64,000 nucleotides of DNA from Actinomadura opuntiae (GTDB lineage: Bacteria > Actinomycetota > Actinomycetes > Streptosporangiales > Streptosporangiaceae), in the NCBI RefSeq assembly GCF_030283205.1, contig NZ_JASNWF010000007.1:186001-250000 (forward strand), given 5' to 3'. The translations under genes and the position numbers were made by a program. Shown one piece after another: positions 40,584 through 50,000 of this stretch. Within the stretch, counting starts at the first letter, position 1. Every line of letters begins with the position of its first letter. The notes under the pieces were generated by a model. The model searched no databases. It was not told the DNA's origin and worked only from the letters and a program-made list of their open reading frames with translations.

Positions 40584-42494
40584 TCAGAGCCGGGTGAAGC
40601 GGGCCACCAGGTCGTCCAGGCCGAGCGCGCCGGCCGCCAGCGCCCCGTACATCTGCTCGATCTCGCCGTAGCCGAGGTCGCGGGCGACGGCCAGCGAGTC
40701 GCCGCGCGCCTCCGCGGCGAGCAGGTCGAGCCGCCGCTGCGCCAGCGCGCGCACGAGGGTGCGGCGGCCGGCGTCCGCGGCCTCCTCCGCGCGCCGCAGC
40801 GCCAGGCAGCGCCGGATGTGCATGCGCGCCGGGACCGTCACCGCGAAGTCGAGCCAGTCCTCGGACGGGGAGCCGGCCGGGTCGGTGAGCACCTCCACCA
40901 CGTTGCCGCTGCGGACCTGCACCGACATCGGCGCGAGCCGCCCGTTGACGACGGCGCCGATGCAGCGGTCGCCGGTGCCGGGGTCCAGCGCGTAGGCGAA
41001 GTCGAGCGCGGTCGCGCCCTCCGGCAGCGGCACGGCGCGGCCGTCCGGGGTGAACGCGGCGACGTGCCCGGCGGCGAGGTCGGCGCGCAGGCCGTCCAGG
41101 AAGTCGGCGGACGGCGCGTTGGACTGCCAGGCCAGCAGCCGGCTCAGCCACGCCAGGTCGCGGCGGCCGGCCACCGCGTCGGCGGTCGCGGCGTCGTCGT
41201 CGCGGGCCCGACGGATGTGCGCGACGATGCCGTACTCGGCGACCGGGTGCATCGCCTCGCTGCGCACGATCACCTCGAACGGGTCGCCGTCCGGGCTGAT
41301 GACCCGGGTGTGCAGCGACCGGTACATGTTGTCCTTCGGCACCGCGATGTAGTCGCGGACCTGCCCGGGGACCGGGTGCAGCGCGGCGTGCACCGCGCCC
41401 AGCGCGATGTAGCAGTCGCGTTCCGAGCCGTCCACCACCAGCAGGAGCCGGGCCGCCTCGCAGGGCCGCAGCCCGGCCAGGTCGCCGCCGGACGACACGT
41501 GCACCGCGTACAGGTGCGACGGCCGGATCCGCACCTGCGCGCGAACGCCGTGCTCGGCGAGCGCGGCGCGGATCCGGGCGATTGCGGGCGCGAACGCCGC
41601 GCCGGCCCGCCGCAGCGCCGCCCGGACGGCGCGCTCGGTCGCGGCGTGCGCGTCGGGGGAGCGGGCGGCGAACGCCAGGTCGTCCATCTCGCGCTTCAGC
41701 ACGTGGATGCCGAGCCGCTCGGCGAACGGGACGAGCAGCTCCTGCGACGCCTTGGCGTACGGGGCGCGCTTGTGCGCCGGCCGGTAGCGCAGCGTGCGCA
41801 GGTTGTGCAGCCGGTCGGACAGCTTGATGACCAGCACCCGCAGGTCGGCCGCCGCGGCGAGGACGATCTTGCGGAACGTCTCGGCCTCGGCGCGGTCGCC
41901 CCACCGGCTGCCGTCCAGCTTCGTCACGCCGTCGACCAGGACCGCGACCTCCTCGCCGAAGTCGGCGCGCACCTCGCCGACGGTGTAGTGGGTGTCCTCG
42001 ACGGTGTCGTGCAGGAGCGCGGCGACGAGGGTGGTGGTGTCCATGCCCATCCCGGCGAGGATCATCGCGACGGCCAGCGGATGGGTGATGTAGGGCGCGC
42101 CCGACTTGCGCAGCTGGCCGCGGTGCAGCCGCTCGGCGACCTCGTACCCGCGCAGCAGCTCCGCCTCGTCGCCGCCCGGGCACGCGGCCCGGTGCACCGC
42201 GAGCAGCGGCGCGACGGCGGGCAGCACGGGATCGGCGGCGGAGCGGGGACGGCGAAGCGGCAGCAGGACCGGGCCGCGCGGCGCCCGCGCCGGCGTGCCG
42301 GGGACCTGCTCTTCCTGCGGCGCCCGGGGACGGCCGCGCGGCGGGAACCCGAGCCGCCCGCGCGGCGGGACGCGGACGCGGCCGTCGGGAAGCACGGCCT
42401 CGCCCGCCCGCGCGCCCGCGGGGACGGCCGTGCCCGTGGCGGCCGCGCCCGTGGCGTTCGCGCCTGTGGAGTTCGCCGGATCGAGGGTCGTCAT
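40584..42494 (-). CDS. RelA/SpoT-family (p)ppGpp synthetase/hydrolase, short paralogue
   Basis: 636 residues from ATG 42494. After a ~90-residue Pro/Arg-rich tail come an HD hydrolase domain (YITHPLAVAMILA, ALLHDTVEDT), a synthetase domain with DYIAVPKDNMYRSLHTRVI and EYGIVAHIRR, and a TGS domain (HVAAFTPDGRAVPLPEGATA). The C-terminal ACT domain of the main Rel enzyme is missing and the synthetase GR/EDLxxxR region is diverged (DLAGLRPCEAARLLLV). So it is probably a second, specialised Rel homologue rather than the housekeeping one. It is divergent from the PKS-locus PhaC-like gene. Confidence 0.9.
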   Translation of the reverse strand: MTTLDPANSTGANATGAAATGTAVPAGARAGEAVLPDGRVRVPPRGRLGFPPRGRPRAPQEEQVPGTPARAPRGPVLLPLRRPRSAADPVLPAVAPLLAVHRAACPGGDEAELLRGYEVAERLHRGQLRKSGAPYITHPLAVAMILAGMGMDTTTLVAALLHDTVEDTHYTVGEVRADFGEEVAVLVDGVTKLDGSRWGDRAEAETFRKIVLAAAADLRVLVIKLSDRLHNLRTLRYRPAHKRAPYAKASQELLVPFAERLGIHVLKREMDDLAFAARSPDAHAATERAVRAALRRAGAAFAPAIARIRAALAEHGVRAQVRIRPSHLYAVHVSSGGDLAGLRPCEAARLLLVVDGSERDCYIALGAVHAALHPVPGQVRDYIAVPKDNMYRSLHTRVISPDGDPFEVIVRSEAMHPVAEYGIVAHIRRARDDDAATADAVAGRRDLAWLSRLLAWQSNAPSADFLDGLRADLAAGHVAAFTPDGRAVPLPEGATALDFAYALDPGTGDRCIGAVVNGRLAPMSVQVRSGNVVEVLTDPAGSPSEDWLDFAVTVPARMHIRRCLALRRAEEAADAGRRTLVRALAQRRLDLLAAEARGDSLAVARDLGYGEIEQMYGALAAGALGLDDLVARFTRL

Positions 42495-42800
42495 CGCGCC
42501 CACCTGCCGCCTGCCCCTGTAGCGCCGCTGCTACTGGCTGTGACCGACATTATGCGCGATGTCGCGGCGGCGGCGCGAGACCGGGGCGCCCGCGCCGGGC
42601 CGGTGCCGCCGGCGGCCGCTGGAGCGCGCCATCGCCGGTCCGGCCCGCAGGCCCATTACGGACCCGCCGGGACGCGCTGTCAAGGCGAATTAACACCGGC
42701 TTCACGAGCCGGATATTCTCCGGGTGCGCTGACCAGTGTACTAATGCTTGCAAGGGCGATGGGCCGCCTTTGGTCAATGTGCTCACGCCGCGCTCTGCCA
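42495..42800. promoter_or_regulatory. Divergent promoter region rel-like / phaC-like
   Basis: 306 bp between divergent genes; GC-rich near the rel-like side, AT-richer from 42680. A CCGGCT-N5-AGCCGG hairpin (42696-42712) is followed by ATATTCTC. This is the likely control region of the lipid locus. No gene seen. Confidence 0.45.
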
Positions 42801-43841
42801 ATGCGGATGGATAATGGCGAAATGATCCTTTCCCCGCGAGGTGCGCGAACCGCCGCGGCCAATGCCGTCCGGCTCGCACGACACGGCCACATCGCCGATC
42901 TGCGCCCGATGCCGGCCGATCCGGTGGACGGGGGTGGGGCGGGCCGCCGGGTTCGGCGGTACCGCCCGCCGGAGGGGGTGGTGCCCGCGGGGCCGCCGGT
43001 GCTGTTCGTGCCGCCGCCGGCCGTCCCGGCCCGCTGCTACGACCTGCGCCGCGGGTGCAGCCTCGCCGAGCACGTGGTGCGCGCCGGCCGGACCGGCTAC
43101 CTGCTCGACGACGGCCTCGACCCCCTCGACCCCATCGACCTGCGGGAATGGGTCCGCGACGTGCTTCCGGCGGCGATCCGGGCGGTCAGCCGCGACGCGG
43201 GCGGGCAGCCCGTCCAGCTCGTCGGCTGGTGCCTCGGCGGGGTCGTGTCGCTGCTGGCCGCCGCCGACGACCCGGGCCTGCCGATCGCCTCGGTCGCCGC
43301 CGTCGCCGCACCGGTCGACGCCCGCGCGGCGCGGCGGCCCGTCCGGCTGCCGGCGCCGCGCCTCCCCGCCGGAATCGAGGAACGGCTCCTTCGCCCGTAT
43401 CGGACGCTGACCCATCTCGACAATGCCGATCTCCTCGCCCAGATCGAGGCGGTCGATCAATTCACCGCGGCGATGGCCGAATTTCCCGGCCGCACCGCGC
43501 GGCACATTCACCGCGCCCTTTTCCGGAACAACGCGCTGGCCTCCGGCGGCCTGGACGTCGACGGCCGGCGGGTGGAGCTGCGGCGGATCCGGGTGCCGGT
43601 TCTGGCCATCGCGGGACGCGGCGACGGCGCCGCGCCGGTCCGCTCCGTCCTGCCGCTGATCCGGCTCCTGCCGGGGGCGCCGAAGGTGCGCTTCGAGGTC
43701 GTGTCCGGCGGGCACCTCGACGTGCTGACCGGACGGTCCGCGCGGACGACCACCTGGGCGCACCTGGACCGCTGGCTGGACGAGGGCACCGTCCGGCACG
43801 GCATCCGCGGCCAGCGCCGCGCCCCGGCGGCCACGGTCTGA
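42801..43841 (+). CDS. PhaC-like alpha/beta hydrolase with Cys nucleophile
   Basis: 346 residues. The nucleophile elbow is LVGWCLGGVVSLLAA: G-x-C-x-G-G, the lipase-like box with Cys in place of Ser that marks polyhydroxyalkanoate synthases. VLFVPPPAVPARCYDLRRG, the region RNNALASGGL and the final His in SGGHLDVLTGRS fit the PhaC/PhaE-type fold. It is shorter than classical class III PhaC. ATG 42801 or 42807 are likely starts; the N-terminus is uncertain. It precedes the PKS genes on the same strand and may release or transfer an acyl chain. Confidence 0.75.
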   Translation: MRMDNGEMILSPRGARTAAANAVRLARHGHIADLRPMPADPVDGGGAGRRVRRYRPPEGVVPAGPPVLFVPPPAVPARCYDLRRGCSLAEHVVRAGRTGYLLDDGLDPLDPIDLREWVRDVLPAAIRAVSRDAGGQPVQLVGWCLGGVVSLLAAADDPGLPIASVAAVAAPVDARAARRPVRLPAPRLPAGIEERLLRPYRTLTHLDNADLLAQIEAVDQFTAAMAEFPGRTARHIHRALFRNNALASGGLDVDGRRVELRRIRVPVLAIAGRGDGAAPVRSVLPLIRLLPGAPKVRFEVVSGGHLDVLTGRSARTTTWAHLDRWLDEGTVRHGIRGQRRAPAATV

Positions 43842-43869
43842 CCCGGGGGCTCGGAGCGACGGCGACGTG

Positions 43870-43890
43870 ACCGGCCGGTCGCCGGCCGGT
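43870..43890 (+). terminator. Hairpin after the PhaC-like gene
   Basis: Perfect 9-bp stem ACCGGCCGG / CCGGCCGGT with a TCG loop, 28 bp after the stop. It suggests the PhaC-like gene and the PKS operon are separate transcripts, with the PKS promoter between here and 44078. Confidence 0.75.
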
Positions 43891-44078
43891 GGGTCTTCCG
43901 CAGGCCAAGGAAGCCTCCAAAGTCCTTTGCGGTGCCGCCATCGCCGCGTCCCCCGGGTGTGTCGTCTCCGTGTTCCGCCGGTCGCGGACCGTAGTGTTGC
44001 GCACCGTTGTCGGGAGCGAGGGTCACCAGCCGCGCGGTCACCGGGTCGGGCCGCGCGGGACGCGTCGGGGGGCAGTGC

Positions 44079-47000
44079 ATGGCCGCGGACAGGGGCATGG
44101 CGGCGGACAGGGGCGAGGTGCGGGCCGTCGAGGACGGGCCGGAGCGGCGGGCGCCCGGGCGGCGGCCGCGGCCCGAGATCGTCGGGGTCACCCCGTTCGG
44201 CCGCCCCGCGCCCCAGCTCGCGGTGGCGGTCGCGCGCGCCGGCGGGCACGGCGTGCTGGACCTCGGCACCGACCGGGAGCCGGCGCTGGCCGCGCTCGCC
44301 GACGTGCGCCGCTGGTGGGCGGGCCGGTTCGGGGTGCGCGTCCCGGCGGGCTGCCGGGTGCGCCCGCAGGAGCTGCCGGACGCCGTGGACACCGTGGTTT
44401 TCGACGCGCCGGCGCTGCGCTCGGACGACTCGCTCGACATCGCCGGGTTCGCGCGCGGGCGACGGCTGCTGGTCGAGGTCGTCGACGCCGACGAGGCCGC
44501 TGCGGTGCTGCTGGTCGCCGGCGGCTTCGCCGGCACCCGCGGGACCGCGCTCATCGCCCGGGGCTGCGAGGCGGGCGGCCGGGTCGGCGACCTGACCGCG
44601 TTCGTGCTGCTGCAGCGGCTGCTCGCCGACGAGCGGGTGGACGTCCCGGTCCTCGCGGCCGGCGGCATCGGCCCGCACACCGCCGCCGCGGCGGTCGCCG
44701 GGGGAGCGGCGGGCGTGGTGCTGGACGTGCAGCTCGCGCTCGTCCGGGAGATGGACCTGCCCGCCGACGTGGCCGCCGCGCTCACCGCGATGGACGGCTC
44801 GGAGACCCGCGTCGTGCACGGCCACCGCGTCTACACGCGCCCCGACCTGCCCGACATCGCGCTCGCCGACCTGACGCCGGCGGAGGTCAACGCCCGGCTC
44901 GGCGCGACCGGGCTGCGGGCGCGGCTGCTGCCGGCCGGGCAGGACGCCCCGCTCGCCGCCGCGCTGGCCGCCCGGCACCGCACCGCGGGCGGCGTCGTCC
45001 AGGCGGTCCGCGAGGGGATCGGCGAGCATCTGCGGGCCGCGGTGCAGGCCGCGCCGCTGGAGCCGCGGCAGACCCCCGATGGCCCCGAGTACCCGGTCGT
45101 GCAGGGCCCGATGACGCAGGTCAGCGACCGTTCGGCATTCGCCGCGGCGGTCGCGCAGGAAGGGGCGCTGCCGTTCCTGGCGCTCGCGCTGATGGACGGC
45201 GAACGGGTGCGGACGCTGCTGCGCGAGACCGCCGACCGGCTCGCCGGCCGGGCCTGGGGCGTCGGCCTGCTGGGGTTCGCGCCGCCCGAGGTCCGGGAGG
45301 CGCAGCTCGCCGCCGTCCGCGAGGCCGCGCCCCCGTACGCGATCGTCTCCGGCGGGCGCCCGGCGCAGGCCGCGTCGCTGGAGGACGCCGGGATCAGCGC
45401 GTACCTGCACGTCCCGGCGCCGGACCTGCTGGACCGCTTCCTCGCCGAGGGCGCCCGCAAGTTCGTGTTCGAGGGGCGCGAGTGCGGCGGGCACGTCGGC
45501 CCGCGCGCGAGCTTCCCGCTGTGGGAGGCGCAGGTCGAGCGGCTCATGGCGTTCGGCGGCGACCCCGCCGACCTGTCGGTGATGTTCGCCGGCGGGATCC
45601 ACGACGCGCGGTCCGCCGCGATGGTCGCCGCGCTGGCCGGCCCGCTCGCCGAGCGCGGCGCCGACGTGCGCGTCCTGATGGGCACCGCCTACCTGTTCAC
45701 CGCCGAGGCCGTCGCGGCGGGCGCGATCCTGCCCGGCTTCCAGAAGGCCGCCCTGGAGTGCGAGGCGACGGCGCTGCTGGAGACCTCGCCCGGCCACGCG
45801 ACCCGCTGCGCCCGCACCCCCTACGTCGAGCAGTTCGCCGAGACCCGCCGCGAGCTGGAGGCCGCCGGGACGCCCCGCCAGGACATGTGGCGGCAGCTCG
45901 AGCGCCTCAACCTCGGCCGGCTGCGCATCGCCAGCAAGGGCCTGCGCCGCACCACCCCCGTCGGCCCCGACGAGCAGCGCGCCGAGGGGCTCTACATGAT
46001 CGGGGACGTCGCGGCGCTGCGCTCGTCCACTACCACCGTCACCGACCTGCACGAACAGGTCACCACCGGCGCCGGCGAGCTGCTGGCCGCGCGCGCCGCC
46101 GAACTCGGCATCGCCGGCGACCGGTCCGCCGCGCCCGCCGCCCGCCCCGCCGACATCGCGATCATCGGCATCGGCTGCGTGTTCCCCGGCGCCCGCGACG
46201 CCGACGCCTACTGGGCCAACATCGTCGGCGGCGTCGACTCGGTCACCGAGGTGCCCGCCGGACGCTGGGACCCGGCCGTCCACTACGACCCGTCCGACCC
46301 GGGCAAGACCCCGTCGAAATGGGGCGGGTTCCTGCCGGACGTCCCGTTCGACGCGCTCGCCTACGGCATCCCGCCCAACGCGCTCGGCAGCATCGAACCG
46401 ATCCAGCTCCTCGCGCTCGACGTCGCGTCCCGCGCGCTGAAGGACGCCGGCTACGCCGACCGGCCGTTCGACCGGTCCCGCACCTCGGTGTTCTTCGGCG
46501 CCGAAGGCGGCAACGAGCTCGCCACCGCCTACGGGCTGCGCGCCACCCTGCCGTCCTACCTCGGCGAGGTCCCGCCCGGCCTGGACGAGCAGCTCCCCGC
46601 CCCCACCGAGGACTCCTTCCCCGGCGTCCTCACCAACGTCATCGCCGGGCGCATCGCCAACCGGCTCGACCTCGGCGGCGCCAACTACACCGTCGACGCC
46701 GCCTGCGCCGCGTCCCTCGCCGCCCTCGACGCCGCCTGCAAGGAACTCGCGACCGGCGGCAGCGACATGGTGCTGTGCGGCGGCGCCGACGTGCACAACG
46801 GCATCTACGACTACCTGATGTTCTCCGCCGTCCGCGCGCTGTCGCCGTCCGGCCGCTGCGCCCCGTTCGACGCCGCCGCCGATGGCATCGCGCTCGGCGA
46901 GGGCGTCGCCTGCGTCGTGCTCAAGCGGCTCGCCGACGCCGAACGCGACGGCGACCGCGTCTACGCCGTCGTCAAGTCCGTCGCCGGATCGAGCGACGGC

Positions 47001-50000
47001 CGCTCCCTCGGCCTCACCGCGCCGCGCGCCGAAGGGCAGCGGCTCGCCCTCGACCGCGCCTACGAGCGCGCCGGCGTCCGCCCGTCCGACGTCGGGCTCG
47101 TCGAGGCGCACGGCACCGGCACCGAGGTCGGCGACCGCACCGAGCTCGCCACCCTCACCGCCGCGTTCTCCGCCGCCGCGCCCGGCTCGGTCACCCTCGG
47201 CTCCGTCAAGTCGCAGATCGGGCACACCAAGTGCGCCGCCGGGCTGGCCGGGCTCATCAAGACCGCGTACGCGCTGCACACCGGCGTCCTGCCCGGCACC
47301 CTGCACCTCACCAGCCCGAACGCCGAATGGAAGCAGGACGGGCCGTTCGCGTTCGGCGCCGCCGCCCGGCCCTGGGCCGCACGGCCCGGCGACCGCTACG
47401 CCGGCGTCAGCGGCTTCGGGTTCGGCGGCGCCAACTTCCACGCCGTCCTCGCCGGCTACGACGGCGGCCCCGAACCGGTGTCCGGCCTCGCCGAATGGCC
47501 CGCCGAGCTGTTCCTCATCCGCGGCGCCGACCGCACCGCCGCCCGCGCCGAGATCGCCCGGCTCCGCCGGCTGCTGGACGTCCCGTCCGCCCGGCTGCGC
47601 GACCTCGCCCGCACCTGCGCGTCCGCCGAGGGCCGCGTCCAGGTCGCCGTCGTCGCCACCGGCCCGGACGACCTGCGCGGCAAGCTCGCCGCCGCGGCCG
47701 AGTTCCGGGCGGCGCCCGGCGTGCACGTCCGCAGGTCCGCCGACCCCGGGCAGGTCGCGTTCCTGTTCCCCGGCCAGGGCAGCCAGCGGCCCGGCATGCT
47801 CGCCGGCCTGTTCGTCGCCTTCCCCCGCCTGCAGCGGCTGCTGCGCCTGGCCGGCGGACGCTACGCGCCCGCGATGTTCCCGCCCGCCGCGTTCGGGCCC
47901 GGCGACGCCCGCCGCCAGCGCGAGACGCTCACCGACACCCGCGTCGCCCAGCCCGCCCTCGGCATCGCGGACCTGGCCGTCCACCGGCTGCTCACCGCCG
48001 TCGGCGTCCACCCCGACCTCGCCGCCGGGCACAGCTACGGCGAACTCGTCGCGCTGTGCGCCGCCGGCGTCTTCGACGACACCGACATGATCGAGCTCAG
48101 CGCCGCCCGCGCCGAGGCCATCCTCGCCGCCGCGGGCGCCGACCCCGGCGCCATGGCCGCCGTCAGCGGGACGCTGCGGCAGGTCAGGGAGGCCATCTCC
48201 GGCGTCTCGGAGATCGTCATCGCCAACCACAACGCACCCGACCAGGTCGTCGTGTCCGGCACCGGCGGCGGACTCGACCGCGCGCTCGCCGCCCTGGCCG
48301 ACCGCGGCCTCGCCGCCGAGCGGATCCCGGTCGCCTGCGCGTTCCACAGCCCGCTCGTCGCCGCCGCGTCCGGCACCCTGCGCACCGCCCTCACCGGCCG
48401 CGACCTGCGCTCGCCCGCCTTCCCCGTCTGGTCCAACACCACCGCCGCGCCCTACGACAGCGACCCCGCCGACCTCGCCGCCACCCTCGCCGGGCAGATC
48501 GCCGCGCCCGTCCGGTTCGTCGAGCAGATCGAGGCGATGTACGACGCCGGCGCCCGCACCTTCGTCGAGGCCGGACCGGGACGCGTCCTCACCGGACTCG
48601 TCGGCCGCATCCTCGGCGACCGGCCGCACACCGCCGTCGCCTGCGACGCCCCCGGCGGCGACTCCGTCGAGCGCTTCCTGCACGCCCTCGCCGAACTCGC
48701 CGCCGTCGGCGTCGCCGTCGACCCGCTGCCGCTGTTCGCCGGGCGCGACGCGCGCGTCCTGGACGGCGCGCCGTCCGCCGCACCCGGCTGGATCGTCAAC
48801 GGACACCTCGTCCGCACCGCCGACGGCGGCTACCCGGCGGGTGCGCTCCGTCCCGCCGAACGCGTCGCCGCGTTCGGCCGCCCCTCCGACGGTGCCGTCC
48901 TGGAGTACCTGCGGGCCGGCCGCGAACTGATCGCCGCGCAGCGCGAGGTCATCCTCCGCCACCTCGGCGCCGACCCCGCCGCTCCGGCCGCGCCGACCAC
49001 CCCGGCGCCCGTGCCGGCGCCGCGTCCCGTCCTGCCGGGCGAGACGCTGCCCGCCCTGCCGCCCGCCGCCGAACCGCCGCGCGACGTCCGCGCCACCGTC
49101 CTGTCGGTGATCAGCGCCCGCACCGGCTACCCCGAATCCATGCTGGACGGCGACCTCGACCTCGAGGCGGACCTGTCCATCGACTCGATCAAGCGCACCG
49201 TCATCATCGGCGAGGTCACCGAGCGCCTCGGCCTCACCGCGTCCGACGACGCCGTCATCGAGCAGCTCACCCGCATCACCACCATCGGCGGGATCGTCGA
49301 CTGGCTGCGCACCCGCCTGCCGTCCGCCGAACTGCCCGGCCTCTACCAGGGACCGCAGCGCCCCACCGTCCCGCCGCAGGCCCCGTCGCGTCCCGGGCCG
49401 TCGGCCCACGTGGGCACCCCCGCCCTCTCCGGAAGGCCCGCACCGGACAAGCGCCGCGACGCCCGTCCGACCAGCGGCGAAGCCGATCACGACGCGACCC
49501 GCTCCACGCCCGGTCACCGCCATGATGAGCCCGTCCGGGCGCACGCGATGCGATCCGGCGGCGAACCAGCGGAAGACAAGACCACGGGAACGCCGTCCGC
49601 GCCCGTTGACGCCGCGAGGCAGAGCGACGAGGTGCGGGCCGACGCGTCCGCCACCACGCGGCGACCGGCCGAAGACTTGGGCCGCGAGACCGACGGCAAG
49701 GGCCGCCCGGTCGCGGAGACGCCGCACGATGCGGCACCGTCCACAAGGCCCGCCGAGGGACCGGCGCCCACCCAAGTCCCGGGCACGCTGGCGGAGCTCA
49801 GGAGCGACGCGTCCGGTGACGCGGCCTCGCCGAAGACGACCGCAGAACCAGACGTCGATACCCCAGAGGAACCGGCCCGCGTGAGCTTCTCCGAGCGGCC
49901 CGCGAGCAACGGCACCGAGATGCCCTCGAAAGAGGCACCGACGCCCCTGACCTCCCACGACGAACGGCCTGACGCACCCGAGGCAACGCCCACCGAGGAG

